64,000 nt of DNA, taken from assembly GCA_963854835.1 (NCBI GenBank), contig OY978528.1:33587335-33651334 (forward strand). The letters run 5' to 3'. A program made the translations under genes and the position numbers. The notes below the pieces were generated by a model. The model worked only from the letters and a program-made list of their open reading frames with translations, made no database searches and was not told where the DNA came from. This DNA is from Megamerina dolium (taxonomy: Eukaryota; Arthropoda; Insecta; Diptera; Megamerinidae). The number at the start of each line of letters is the position of its first letter. Position 1 is the stretch's first letter. Positions 44,225 to 56,400 of this stretch are shown piece by piece.

Positions 44225-46354
44225 ATGTCTCGTCACAGAATTGTACGAACTATGAATTATAATGACGAGTACGACGGCTACGATGATGTTTACGGTCATT
44301 CAGTGGATGATGATAGCTGTATATCGCCAACAGATGCCCAACAATGGCTGTATGATAGAGCTCGTGGTCAACAGAGTATGTCCGCATTTATTCGTGATAA
44401 TAAAGATATAGAAGAAGAAAAGGAGGAGGACGGAGAAGATACTGAGGATGCAGCTTACGCAAAAGGACGTCGCGATTCAGATAATTTTCAAATGCCTGCT
44501 TTAGATGATCTGGAGAAGGCAAAGTTGACCTCTTGTATTGATGAAGTTCGTAGTGTTGTGGGAGATTCCGCATCTGAACGTCGTATTGTTGAGACTTCTA
44601 TGCGGTTTGGCTATGATATCACAAAAATACTGGATGAAATACTGAATAATGAATGCGATAACAAATCTAAACAGCAACAGCAACGAAGACAGGAATCGAC
44701 TAAAATACATATAGCCAAGATGCAGCGTGCTCATGCTAACCCACCGAAATTGATTACGCCAGATGGGACAGAAATTAAACAACCTAGCATCACATTAAAG
44801 GTAACAGCTCAGGCAATAGGCGAAGCAGATGCGCGTCGTGGCTTCGAAATCAATTCACCACAATTTCAATCTTCGCCTGTGGTTTCGGGTCGAAATACTC
44901 CAATAGAATCGATTGAAGATGGTACAAAAACTACAAAGGATGTCATATTTAAAGTGTCCAAAGATCAAACACATCGTAACGCGCAACAACTTTACACGAA
45001 AGAGCGTTCCGACCAAAAGGCACATTTTCACATGATCGTCATTGGTCATGTCGATGCCGGCAAAAGTACACTGATGGGTCATTTATTGTTCGACACAGGC
45101 AACGTGTCACAGCGTATAATGCATAAGCATGAGCAGGAATCGAAGAAACTTGGGAAACAGAGTTTCATGTATGCATGGGTTTTAGATGAGACTGGCGAAG
45201 AACGTGCTAGGGGTATGTCGGTGACAATTGATATAAAATATCGTCGTACTAATGTACATTTCTCTTTAGGTATTACCATGGATGTGGGGCATTCAAGGAT
45301 TGAAACGGATACAAAAGTAGTAACACTTCTTGACGCCCCAGGTCACAAAGATTTCATACCCAACATGATATCTGGTGCAACTCAAGCAGATGTAGCTTTA
45401 CTAGTGGTGGACGCCACTCGTGGTGAATTCGAAACTGGTTTTGAATTGGGCGGCCAGACAAGAGAGCATGCTCTGTTAGTACGGTCATTGGGTGTAAATC
45501 AACTGGGTGTTGTTATTAATAAATTGGATACCGTTAACTGGTCAAAAGAACGTTTTGACGAGATTGTAACCAAGTTAAGAGGTTTCCTCAAGCAGGCAGG
45601 TTTCAAAGAATCTGATGTTACTTTCATTCCATGCTCCGGTTTGACAGGCGAAAATTTAACGAAAGCAGCAACTGAACCTGCCCTAAAAAAATGGTACGAT
45701 GGACCACATCTACTCAGTGTTATTGACAACTTTAAGATACCCGAACGCGCAATTGATCGGCCTTTCCGTATGTCGGTGTCCGATATTTTCAAAGGCACCG
45801 GCTCCGGCTTTTGTTTATCGGGTCGCATTGAGACTGGTGTATTGTGCCTCAATGACAAAGTGCTTGTGGGTGCAAGTCGTGAGCAAGCACAAGTAAAGGG
45901 GCTGCTTATAGACGAGATGCCACAAACTAATGTATTTGCTGGCGATCAAGTGTCTGTAACTCTTGCCGGAGTTGACATGAACAATATTGCAATGGGCTGC
46001 ATCATCTGTGATCCACAAAATCCGATACCAGTGACCTCGAGGTTTCAAGCACGCATTCTCGTTTTTAATGTAAAAGTGCCAATTACAATCGGTTATCCTG
46101 TACTGCTGCATCATCAATCGTTAATTGAGCCAGCAGTGATTAGTAAATTAACTGCTCAAATTCACAAGGGAACTGGTGAAGTGGTAAAGAAGAAGCCACG
46201 TTGTTTAGGCAATAATTCATGTGCCTTGGTCGAATTGGAGACTACGCGCCCCATCTGCATAGAAAGATACGCCGATTTTAAAGAATTGGGACGTGTTATG
46301 CTGCGTGTCAGCGGTGTAACTATAGCCGCGGGAATGGTGACGAAGATCCGCTGA
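44225..46354 (+). CDS. HBS1: HBS1, eRF3/eEF1A-like translational GTPase of ribosome rescue
   Basis: Two exons, 44225-45212 and 45270-46354, give 690 residues; reading through the 57-bp intron would give 709. The N-terminus is acidic and starts MSRHRIVRTMNYNDEYDGYD. An HBS1 N-terminal helical domain (about 98-155, LEKAKLTSCIDEVRSVVGDS) precedes the linker. The GTPase has GHVDAGKS (about 274-281), switch I RGITMDVG restored by splicing, DAPGHKD and NKLD. Two eEF1A-type beta-barrel domains then follow, ending TIAAGMVTKIR. HBS1 partners with Pelota to release stalled ribosomes in no-go and non-stop decay in the cytosol. The Drosophila protein is about 670 residues as I recall. A poly(A) signal follows at 46548. 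Confidence 0.95.
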   Translation: MSRHRIVRTMNYNDEYDGYDDVYGHSVDDDSCISPTDAQQWLYDRARGQQSMSAFIRDNKDIEEEKEEDGEDTEDAAYAKGRRDSDNFQMPALDDLEKAKLTSCIDEVRSVVGDSASERRIVETSMRFGYDITKILDEILNNECDNKSKQQQQRRQESTKIHIAKMQRAHANPPKLITPDGTEIKQPSITLKVTAQAIGEADARRGFEINSPQFQSSPVVSGRNTPIESIEDGTKTTKDVIFKVSKDQTHRNAQQLYTKERSDQKAHFHMIVIGHVDAGKSTLMGHLLFDTGNVSQRIMHKHEQESKKLGKQSFMYAWVLDETGEERARGMSVTIDIKYRRTNVHFSLGITMDVGHSRIETDTKVVTLLDAPGHKDFIPNMISGATQADVALLVVDATRGEFETGFELGGQTREHALLVRSLGVNQLGVVINKLDTVNWSKERFDEIVTKLRGFLKQAGFKESDVTFIPCSGLTGENLTKAATEPALKKWYDGPHLLSVIDNFKIPERAIDRPFRMSVSDIFKGTGSGFCLSGRIETGVLCLNDKVLVGASREQAQVKGLLIDEMPQTNVFAGDQVSVTLAGVDMNNIAMGCIICDPQNPIPVTSRFQARILVFNVKVPITIGYPVLLHHQSLIEPAVISKLTAQIHKGTGEVVKKKPRCLGNNSCALVELETTRPICIERYADFKELGRVMLRVSGVTIAAGMVTKIR
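45213..45269 (+). other. 57-bp in-frame intron of HBS1
   Basis: GTATGT donor, a TACTAAT branch-like motif at 45247-45253 and a TTTCTCTTTAG-type acceptor. Removing it restores AGG G|GT ATT ACC ATG, the conserved RGITM. The intron is 19 codons long and contains no stop in the HBS1 frame. Confidence 0.9.
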
Positions 46355-46547
46355 TTTCACTTCAAATTCTACCATTCAAAATATTGCATTCATTGCCGTT
46401 CTCCTAATTTACCTCGTCTTTCGGACTGTTATTTTGATTTTTGAAATTAATCTTTGGTAACTGAATTATTTTATTTATGTACTTTAAAGATCATGTAAAT
46501 GTTAGATTTTTACATATTAAGTAGCTTTATTTTCCCTAATGAAATAC

Positions 46548-46553
46548 AATAAA
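46548..46553 (+). terminator. HBS1 poly(A) signal
   Basis: AATAAA about 195 bp after the HBS1 stop codon, the first canonical hexamer downstream. Confidence 0.6.
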
Positions 46554-47229
46554 AATGCTATTACCAATTTCAAGGTTATTGAAATTGCAAGTTATTCTGA
46601 TTTATTTTAATAGAAGAAAAAAAATTATTTAATCATTTTATTTAATTTAATACATGATTTTTTATGTCGGTAAAAATGATTACTAATTACTTGAATACAT
46701 GAGAAAAGTAAATAAGTTTCCATTTTTTAACATGTAATTTTCCAAAAGATTTTATTATTTGCTTGAAGCCAACATAAAATGGCGTTTAAAACTTTTTTCA
46801 GTTTTTTTCAAAAGTGATTCAATTTGAAGTATATATCTTTTTAGAATAAAAATTTCCTTGTTATTGTTTATTTACTTTCCGGTAAATGTTCATGAAATAT
46901 CTTATATACGCTGGTGTTACTAATTCCCCGGGATGCCTCAATCTCGGTTTAAGCGTTATATCGATGTTTTCTGGAAGAAAAACTGATTATGGGTGACCTT
47001 CACGGAATTCATCGAATAAGAACATATCAAATGGAAACAAACGAGGAAGGGTGTTAAGAGTTCTTTTTAAACCACTCTCTTAAAAATTCGTATTACTTTT
47101 ACGGTCATTTTGTAGAAGTACTTAAAATATCTCTTCAATAAAAAGCAGAGCAAAATAAGATCATTTGTTTTGATTTTGACTATTGGTTTGTTCACGTGCT
47201 TTCCTAGTAAAAACTTGCAAAACTCAAAA
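46554..47229. other. Intergenic, no gene seen
   Basis: AT-rich region with no recognised feature. Confidence 0.4.
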
Positions 47230-47560
47230 GCAGAATGGGGTTTCGAAAGTAAACGTAAATAAAACACACTTCTGTTTAGAATTTCAAATTTTTATTGCAA
47301 TATATTGTTTGGACCTTGCCATGATGTGAGAAATACATCATTCAAATGTAATTTTCGATGACTCTCTGGTACATATCAAACGGATGTTTGTTTTCAGAGC
47401 ATCCAGAGTTTGAGAATTATTTGCATAAACACGATCGTTTGCGTAGCCCCACAAAAAAAGTGAAACGGTGATAAATCCCACGATCTTAGTGTCCAATTCA
47501 CATTTCCGAAACAAGAAAAGACCCTTTTTGCAGAAGAAAATCCGCAGCTGGTCCAGTGTT
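47230..47560 (-). mobile_element. Degraded copy of the 5550-type mariner (3' part)
   Basis: The plus strand runs parallel to 5570-5880 of the intact element: GGTTTCGAAAGTAAACGTAA near the end, then blocks such as AATACATCATTCAAATG, ATCCAGAGTTTGAGAATTAT and CCACAAAAAAAGTGAAACGG. On the minus strand this is the transposase C-terminal region with its terminal repeat. It stops where the foldback repeat begins at 47561. Confidence 0.65.
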
Positions 47561-48176
47561 ACGGAGACCTATATTAAAAAAGTTTGAGGATTATTTTCTA
47601 TGGACATTTCAACCCTCTAGTTACAACCCATATAGATCTTTTTCGAGAAATCCCTAACACATAAAAAAAAGGAATAAAATGACCCATAGAGGTGGTAACT
47701 AGAGAGTTAAAATGTTCAGAGAAAATAATCCTCGGAAAATTTTAATGTGGGTCTCGGAAGACAAGAACTATCCTAAATATAATTTTAAAATTCTATGATT
47801 CTACTTTTGACCGGAAAAGCGAAAATTTAAACCACTGCAACAAAATTGTGACGTAGTGCTTTCGTTTGAAACTAGTTTGGTTCATCCTCGAGACAATGAC
47901 CCTCAAATTGTGACATGGAACTAAAATAAAGTACCTAAAATCTTAATTCCTTTTTATATGTACAAGTTATTTGTCTTTGATGACCATTAGTGAAATTTTC
48001 TGGAGAATATTTTTGTCGAAGTCTTTAACCCTTGACGTCCTCCCAAATGTTGACTTATAATGGATTTTTCGAAAAAAAGTCTAAAATGACCCATATAGGT
48101 CGTAGTCAGAGGGTTAAATGTTCCTAGAAAATAGTCCTCGGAAAATTTTAATATGGGTCTCGGAAGACCAAAACTG
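47561..48176. repeat. Foldback repeat with three related arms
   Basis: The segment 47561-47635 (ACGGAGACCTATATTAAAAA start) is the inverted copy of 47690-47765 (which ends AATGTGGGTCTCGGAAGA). A third arm, 48090-48176, matches the second in the same orientation. Shared blocks include GAGGATTATTTTCT/AGAAAATAATCCTC and AACCCTCTAGTTAC. No coding sequence. Confidence 0.7.
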
Positions 48177-48471
48177 TGTTTTTAACGTAGCATTGTGGTG
48201 CATTGTATTCTTTTTTTTTATTCATTCTGCTAATAAGTTGCTTAAGTTCATTTAGCGATATTTGCTGGAAGCCAAACGTTGATTCAGTACTTTGAATTAA
48301 ATTGTTGTAAGGTGATAGCAATTTGTTATTGATGTTTTTTATATTGTCTATAAAGAATTTATTTAAATTATGAATTTGCTATGGTTTTGGAACTCTGTGC
48401 CATTAAAGTTTATTTATTTATTTATTTATTTTTGCTATTTATTTAGCATTCATTTTTTATATACACGCACC

Positions 48472-49025
48472 AACCGTTGGTTCAAAATGAGAATGTTGAA
48501 TAAACGGTTGTATCATGTATAGTATGGTTGTACAACCAACTTTGATGTTGGTTCAACTGTTGTATGAAGATTAAAACATTTTAATTTTTGGTGGGCGAAG
48601 TAGCGGTTGTACAATGAATTGGAACGTTTATACGCAGATTGTACAACTTATATTTGCTTATATTTGTCGTTAGAGTTGATTTCACGGAAAAAGCGGTATC
48701 ACTTTGCGAAGTGTTCAACGTGATGAATATGAGAATAATAAAGCTGTACAATGCATTGTACATCGTGTTGATACATGTATACTAAACAGCCATCCAACTC
48801 ATTGTACAACGAGTTGAACCAACGGTTGGTACGTGTATACTCAGTATTATATTTTTCGTTATGCAGAGTACACACGTTCCAACTGTTGGTTAAACACATT
48901 GTACAATGAGTTGGATGGCTTTTTAGTATACACGTATCAACACAATTTACAATGCATTGTACAACTTTATTATTTTTATCTTCATAACGTTGAGCACCTC
49001 TGCATAATGACAGAAAGTGATGGTA
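48472..49025. repeat. Long hairpin (foldback) element
   Basis: An arm of about 150 bp at 48690-48840 is the reverse complement of 48860-49020, with shared blocks such as TTGTACAATGCATTGTA, AGTATACACGTATCAACAC and CATCCAACTCATTGTACAA. A related outer segment rich in GTTGGTTCAA and GGTTGTAC lies at 48472-48560. The two arms give mirror-image open frames on opposite strands, which I do not call genes. Confidence 0.75.
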
Positions 49026-49198
49026 ATGTACGGTAACAAACCAAATATTAATTATTGGTTTATCAGTTGTGCAAAAAAAAAAATAAATCCAATATTATAA
49101 GAAAAAACATATGGGCTCGTTGTTATAGTTAGAATCGGCTATTTTTTTTTATAGTGTCAAATTCTTCATATTAAAGTTTATCATTTTATTATGTGATA

Positions 49199-49308
49199 TA
49201 GTAGGTGTCGTGGCTCTGTGGTTAGTGCGATGGTCTTCTGATCTGCAGATCATTTCCGGCTGAAGCACAACTTTTATATTGAAAAGATTTTTCTTTCGAA
49301 AGGTAATA
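49199..49308 (+). mobile_element. tRNA-derived SINE, copy 5 (head only)
   Basis: TAGTAGGTGTCGTGGCTCTG then GTGGTTAGTGCGATGG, TTCTGATCTGCAGATC and AGATTTTTCTTTCGAAAGGT match the first 110 bases of the other copies. The B box is damaged and the 3' two thirds are missing. Confidence 0.75.
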
Positions 49309-50835
49309 TAATAATGCCAAAAACAAAGTTTGAAAAAAGTGCAAAACTAAACTACCTTCTTAATTCCATATATTTCTTCTACTTTCATTTCAATTTTATA
49401 AATTGAAATATATGAAATGTTTAAATTTTTGTTGACAAATGATATAAGAGTTTGACAACTCACTGATATAATTTCAATATTGTGACGTTCTTGCCCACAA
49501 CGAAACTCTTTTCGACATCCACTAGCGCAATCTAAATCTAACATTCTTGAAATAATCCAGTCATTAATTTTATCCGAACACAATATTATCCGCATGCAAC
49601 AGTTAACCAACTCTTTACTGAACATAGCCCTTGAATGCTGTCAATTTGCAGTCACACCTCGCATTCATTGAACAGAGCCACTGTGACGCGTCGCGCAAAG
49701 ATACAGAAAATTTCCTGATGTTTTTTCTGATTTCAACTGGGAAGATCTATAATTTCGAAGTTTTGAAAACAAACTAATTTTTTTCTAACAAACGCAAGTA
49801 AAATTGACGCACAAAAGTAATATAATTCGATTGATTGGAGAATACTTTATTGTGGAAAAGGATCAAAATCATAAACGGGTGTAGAGCATCCTTCGATATC
49901 AGATTTTGTGTTTTTTCTTTGGTTTTAATTTTCGTTCATTCCCTTTTGTATAAATGAAAACTTGATTGTGTGTGCGTGTGTGTGTGCATTGACATATACG
50001 AGAATTTTAAAAAAATAGAAAAAAAAGAGCAGAACAAGTACAAACAGCCAGAATTGAATGAACCTAGAAGCGGCGCCGCTACTGAGTACTACGATATTAA
50101 AAATCTACTGGAGTTGCACAGCAGAGGAAATATAAAAAGAAGCGAAAAGAATACAAAAAAGGTAAAAAAAAGCGACGAAATGACTCATTTAAAAATTAAT
50201 GTTGAGCCGAAAAGTGAAATTACAAAAGAATTTCATTAAATTAGTTTTTTCTTAAATTTTAGGTGAATTTCGTCGGTGTGTGATATTTCACTTTGAATTT
50301 AAGTACATATTTATGAGAACTGCGATATAAATTTGCATATAGTGTTAGCAGAGAGGAAGAAGATAAAGAAAACGCTAAAATTGTAGAAGTAAATCGAGGG
50401 GCTGCTGCTGCTGGTTATTGTGTCTTTCATTTGTATAGTTTCAACTATTTTGCGTTCAACTAGCTTAGGAACAAAGTGCAAATTGTGTATAAAAAATAGA
50501 AGTCTACTTTAAAAGTAAAAAAGGAATAATTAAAAGTCTGAAAAATATAAATACATTCGCAAAAAATTCCATTGAAAAATTGCAAGTGCAATTAAACAAA
50601 AGAACAAAAGAAGGAACAAACATAGAGAAAAATTGAGGGAGAGTGAGTACGAAGTACCCTGCAACAAAAGAAAAAAAAAAGGGAAGAAAAACAAAAAGTT
50701 GTTGAATATCACCCAAAAAGCGTTAGTGGCAATCAGCAGTGTGAAGCAAGTAGCTGAAAAAAAAAATATAAATTATTGAGCAACAACTGACGACGTATTT
50801 TGCTTTGTTTACACAATCTTCCTATTGCACTAACA
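49309..50835. other. Upstream region of Rap1
   Basis: Contains a (TG)n tract near 49967-49985 and probably Rap1 5' UTR sequence. An acceptor-like TTAAATTTTAG at about 50252-50262 may end a 5' UTR intron. No coding sequence recognised. Confidence 0.4.
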
Positions 50836-51390
50836 ATGCGTGAATATAAAATCGTCGTATTAGGTAGTGGTGGTGTCGGCAAGTCGGCATTGACCGTGCA
50901 ATTCGTGCAGGGTATTTTCGTTGAGAAATATGACCCCACCATTGAGGACAGTTACCGCAAACAGGTTGAAGTAGATGGCCAACAATGTATGCTTGAGATA
51001 CTTGATACGGCCGGTACAGAACAATTTACCGCTATGCGTGATTTATATATGAAAAATGGACAGGGTTTTGTGCTTGTCTACTCCATTACGGCACAATCAA
51101 CATTCAATGATTTGGCGGACTTACGTGAGCAAATACTTCGTGTTAAGGATACAGACGATGTGCCAATGGTTTTGGTTGGCAACAAATGCGATCTGGATGA
51201 AGAGCGTGTAGTTAATAAAGAAATGGGCAGGGGCATGGCAACACAATTCAACTGCGCCTTCATGGAAACCTCTGCCAAAGCTAAAGTCAATGTTAATGAT
51301 ATTTTCTATGATCTTGTAAGGCAAATTAATAAGAAATCGCCGGAGAAAAAACAAAAAAAACCGAAAAAGTCTCCCTGTGTTCTGCTATAA
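50836..51390 (+). CDS. Rap1: Ras-related small GTPase Rap1 (Roughened)
   Basis: A single uninterrupted coding exon of 184 residues. The frame is open upstream to 50800, but the conserved start [17 protein letters not shown] at 50836 is preceded by the favourable context TAACA. Motifs: P-loop GSGGVGKS (10-17), effector loop [17 protein letters not shown] with the Rap-specific Thr61, NKCD (116-119), TSAK, a polybasic tail [10 protein letters not shown] and CAAX box CVLL, whose final Leu predicts geranylgeranylation. Rap1 is a membrane-bound switch for cell adhesion and photoreceptor and cell-shape signalling in flies. It is nearly identical to the Drosophila protein as I recall it, with substitutions mainly in the 120-140 region. 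Confidence 0.97.
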   Translation: MREYKIVVLGSGGVGKSALTVQFVQGIFVEKYDPTIEDSYRKQVEVDGQQCMLEILDTAGTEQFTAMRDLYMKNGQGFVLVYSITAQSTFNDLADLREQILRVKDTDDVPMVLVGNKCDLDEERVVNKEMGRGMATQFNCAFMETSAKAKVNVNDIFYDLVRQINKKSPEKKQKKPKKSPCVLL

Positions 51391-52650
51391 GACTACTACT
51401 ACTACTATTATTATTATTATTATTATACACATACACACACACAAAACACACTTATAATACACGTACCCATGTACACGCCTTTTTTTATATAAATATATAT
51501 TTAAAAAATGTAATGGATATAAATATTTGTGAAATTTCTTTTAATTCGTACTACTTCTTGTATTGGTCACACAAAACTCAATATGTATTTACGAGTATCG
51601 TTTTTACACCTCATATAGTACATACATATATATTTTCTCAATTATGTTTTGCCGTTTTTTTATATATATATATTTACATATACATACATATATTTAAAAG
51701 TGAAAAGAAACTGAAAGAAAATTATGTAAAAGCAAAAAAAAAAAAACAAAAAAATGGAATAATGTCAAAAATGTGAAACACAACTCTTTATACTTTTAAA
51801 ATTTACTACTTAAATACATACATACATATATACATACAAATTTATAATAAACTATATGTTCTTTTTTCTTTGTAATAAGTCGCAGTTGAACAATCCAAAA
51901 CATTAGCACTCATGCACTCACATAAAAACGCATATACATACCTACACACATACCCGCATACATAAATAAATAGAAGAAACTTCTATTATAGATTACCTAA
52001 AGAAAAACAAACAAATAATTGCAACATATTATTAATAAATTTAAAATTAAAATAAATAACAATTTATAGCAGTATAAACAAATTTAAATAAATTATTAAA
52101 TAAATGAAAGCAAATAATATAAAAAAACATGTTATAAAAGATCGTAATGCATATAGTATATGGAAAAATTCTACACACACACACACATACATACATCCAT
52201 ACACATTGTGAGATTCCACTTATTAAATTTAAAATTTACATTAAAATCCAAAAAGAAAACAATAATATATAAATAAAATCAATTTATTATCTAATTGCTA
52301 AAACGTAATTATTGAAAAGTGGAAAAATCAAATTATAAAAAAAAAAATGAAAATTATTATCTTCTAATTAAATATTAATAAATGTATTATGTTTACAAAC
52401 AATAACTTGAAAAGTAATATAATAATAATAATAAAGATGAAATAAAATACCTAAAAAAAAACCAAGTTATTAAATAAATCCATGTAAGAGAGAAAAAAAA
52501 AGAATAAACATAAAATTACAAACAAAAACTGACGCGTGTTTTTGCTCTATGACTTTTTCTGTTCAAACACACACTTCACATATACACATATGGCTAAAAT
52601 AATAAGTACATCATAATATTTATTTGGTCGAATAAAAATACAAATAAAAT
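51391..52650 (+). other. Probable Rap1 3' UTR and flank
   Basis: AT-rich with TTA and CA microsatellite tracts just after the stop. The first clean AATAAA is at 51846-51851 and several others follow up to about 52500. The true cleavage site cannot be chosen from sequence. Confidence 0.45.
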
Positions 52651-53400
52651 AATTTGATAGATGGAATATACTTTGCAACTTCGTGGAAACAAAAGTGGTC
52701 GTGAAGCTAAGAAACTTTGTTTTTAACTTGATCTCTTTCAGAACGGTTCGACCCTAAATGCACCGTTTTAATTTGACAGAAAGACCTGGAACGAATATTT
52801 GAAGAGACACTGAAGCTACGCAAAGCACAATTCGAATTGGTCAGGAACAACAAAATTAATTTATTTGGGTGTCTTTTGTCTATAATGTACAAGGCTAAGA
52901 GTTACCGCGTACGCTTAAAAAAAGGCATTGTCTAGAACTGTATTCGTGAAGAGAATATGCCATTTAGATTAAAATATTTCATCAGAATAACGATCCTGAA
53001 CATACTTTAAAATTGGTCAAGTTCCAAGGTAATGGAACTTGAGCCCGATTGGCAGCAAATTAAGGGAGAGTTGAAGCGAAGAATAGGAAAAGATGTACAT
53101 ACATGCCTCGCTATACGAATCAACTATATTGATATTAATTTATTCGATATTTGTGCAGTACTCCGGACAAACAGCACATCATTTGAGCTGTATAACGAAA
53201 CATTGTCAGTCCAAAATCGGAAAAGTGTCATTATTAAAAAAGGTCGGTTTAACGAAATGTCAAACAGTTACCGAATTTTGTCTAAAATTTTTGGTACCAA
53301 GTTGCAGCGAACACTTGCTAGAAGCTTATCAGTAGTATATCAAAGCGAGTGGCAAAAATGAATGCAGTAGAAACAAGAGAATAATAATAAACTTTGAATA
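52650..53400 (+). mobile_element. Degraded Tc1-like transposase remnant
   Basis: Fragments in three plus frames follow Tc1 order: NKINLFG, QNNDPEHTLKLVKFQG (the DNDPKHT second-Asp block) at about 52980-53030, then GELKRRIGKDVHT at about 53065-53105, where intact elements have an IENLW-x-ELKRRI motif. The DD34E residues are lost and stops are many. Terminal repeats were not found. Confidence 0.55.
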
Positions 53401-56400
53401 TATTTTGATTAAAGTAAATAAATGTTAATGATAGGAAACAAGCTTATAAGAATGTACTTATTATTTTGGCCATTTGTGTAAATCGGACAGCCATTCGCAA
53501 TCTATCGTATATGTATGTAAGTAAATGGAAAAGGGGAGAATATCAGACACACTGTTCACGTACTATGTATATGTTTGTAGTCAAATTTATTCAACTCTAC
53601 GCTGTACCAACACTAGCATTCATCATTGTTGTCGTCGTCGTCATTGCCGTCGTCGCGGTCTCCTACCACCCGCGAATCCACCTCCATTGTTGGATATATA
53701 GATGTATGTACGGCCTTAAACAACAGCAAGCAACATATGCTCGCCTGCTGTTGTTCATTGCTTTTAGCTCCACGTTCACGATAAGATAATCATTTCATTT
53801 ATTGCAGCGACAGCGAAAATTTTATTATTGCACTAACTACTACTAGATACTAATGTGTAGTATCTACTATTGCTGCCTGTATTATACTGAATTGTCCCGA
53901 AACCCGTCTCACCTTATTTTGTGTTCGCTTTCGATCGCACCACCACCACCATTATTGTAATCAACATACTTACATACCTAAGTACTCATATGTAGGTACA
54001 TTGTATGTACATGAGTGCTTTATACAAAAGCAACAACACCATTGCCAGTACCGCCGATGTCGGTAACGGCAACAGTGTTCTGTCGTCAATGGCAATGACA
54101 ACGACAGAAACGGCCACAGTAACAAAAATTGCTCCAATATTTATGAGCGTCAGAGACGGTCTCGACTTCGGCGTCATTGCCGTTATTGCTGTTGTCGAGG
54201 GAAAGCATTCACTTAGATTTACTTATTCATTGTAAGTACCGTAGGTATTTGGTGTTGCAATTGTAGAATTTGAAAAATTTTGTTGTAATTCACATGTGCT
54301 ACAAGTACTTACTACATTTAGCAACAACAGTGTACACTTATACATACATACATATGTACGTACATGTGAACCAGCGGAAGTTGTTGGTTGTTGGTGTTGC
54401 CGTCGCCAATGGCAGAGGATTGACGTATATACTCGTCCGTATATATGAATGCTTAGAATACATTACAATATTGGTGCTTTTAATGCGACAATTGATAAAA
54501 TAGATTTGAATTTTATTTCGAATGTTATTGAATTTGGGTCATATCGTTCATCCTATTAAAAATGGTGTTTTCAAAAGTTGAATGGGAAATAGGAATGTGT
54601 ATCGAATTTTTACTATTGTTATCATACATTCATGTAATATATAGTATATTGGCACATATTTAACTACACATTGTACACACTTACACCCAGATTTATAAGA
54701 TGCTTATAATGATGTTATTAATTAATTTCAATTGAGTATTTACACAATTTTATACGCGCTGTGTGTCATCATCATCAGCATTGTTATAATTTTATTAATT
54801 ATATACGTACGTACGTGCATACATATTTCAATGGAACAGCAGCACCATCACCAGCAGCTCTAGAATGAATATACCGTATACACTGTACATTTATTTATAA
54901 ATATACATATGTATGTAATACATATACTTGGGTGTAAAGTAAAATGTAAGTATAGATGTGGGGTGTACCACCGCCATTAATATTACTCTGGAACATACGA
55001 TATGTGTACATGTGTACATTGAAGCGGTCTTTCTGTCAATTTATAGCGGCATTTTTGCTTGGTTTTGTGAAATACAAATTATTAATTGGATTATATTAAA
55101 ATTTATATCCACGTAATATCGTAAAAGAGTATACCTCTCAAGAGTGACAAATTTGAATTATATTAATATTTATTTACCTATGTACATATTTACATATCAT
55201 TGTATACGAAATTTAAAAATTCCGCGTTAAGTAAATTTGAATTTGTATTGTTAAGGAAAATTGCTATCACTTTGATGCTAAGTTTAAGTGCTATCTGCCA
55301 TGCGGCTTGTTTACCGTTGTTAATTTTGTTAGTCCACCTAAACTGTAAATCGAAACACTTCCACTATTACTATGGCTGTCGATTAAATAAGCATCGAGAA
55401 TATGTTGCTGAAGACGCACTTGCCCGATATAATTTTAAATTTATGTTCATACAACGCATCATAACCCGTGAGGAGATATGGTTTTAATAAATAATAGGTC
55501 TGAGCTCATACGAATGCGAAATAAGCATTTTTTTTTACCAGAAATTACCAAATTTTACTTGAAATCGATTACGTACTGCAAAAACTAGTTGTTGTTGTTA
55601 TAGCAGCAATAATACGGAAATGCTCTGTTGTGTTCCCATACCCGAGCATGTGGTCGAGTGTTTCCGGGACGTAGACACTCCCATGATTGGGAAGCTCGAA
55701 AAACTTGTAAAGAAGAACGCTGTCGAGTGAGCAAATTACGCACTTTCTATGTCAGATGTTACTAATTTTAGTCCCAAGATTTTTGGTTGGTATTTGACAA
55801 AACATATTGTAAACGAAGGAAAATAATATTTCATGTTTGCCTATTAAGAAATATTAAATTACTTAGATAAATGGACCCTAATGAAGAATTCTCTGAATTA
55901 GTAAGTATATTTGCTTATATATTTTATATAAAACTGTTGTTGTGGCGGCTAGACGCTACCATTTTTTTTTACTAAAAAGCGTTCCCGTATTTTTTAACAC
56001 TGCTCTCTCACTCTGATTGAATTTTAATCTTTAGACTGATTTACTAGATTTAAATCGAGAAGTATGCCTTCAGAGTCTGAAGTTCAGACCTAAAATTATC
56101 TTGGCATTATGAGAGAGACAGTGAGACAGAGGGAGAGAGAGAGAGAGAGAGACATAATACTATTCGCTGCATATAACGTTTTCCTCTTTCAAAACTCAAA
56201 TTACTACTTCGTTTCGAATGAAGGAAAATAATAACTGCTGAAGTAGTTGAAGTCCGTGCCGGAATTCTTTTTGCAATCTCTTTAAGTGTGATTTTTAAGT
56301 AACCAATTCTCGTTATTTTTTTTTTGATAGAATGTGTATATGTGGAATATGGTGAACGCTCAAAAAGCGTTCAGGATTTCGTACTAAATAAACTTTTCAG

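Noticed and set aside
44225..46354. A single 709-residue HBS1 frame without introns
   Set aside because: The 19 extra residues break the invariant switch I sequence and coincide exactly with a canonical GT-AG intron with branch motif, so I annotate two exons.
48699..49036. Two similar open frames on opposite strands that look like a duplicated gene
   Set aside because: The similarity is forced by the inverted repeat. There is no start context, domain or codon signal.
49970..50239. An 89-residue Lys-rich frame upstream of Rap1
   Set aside because: The start lies in a (TG)n tract and composition is that of A-rich DNA. More likely 5' UTR or intron of Rap1.
54005..54235. A 76-residue Thr/Ala-rich frame
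   Set aside because: Isolated, no family resemblance, and an equally long overlapping frame exists on the minus strand, so coding status is not supported.
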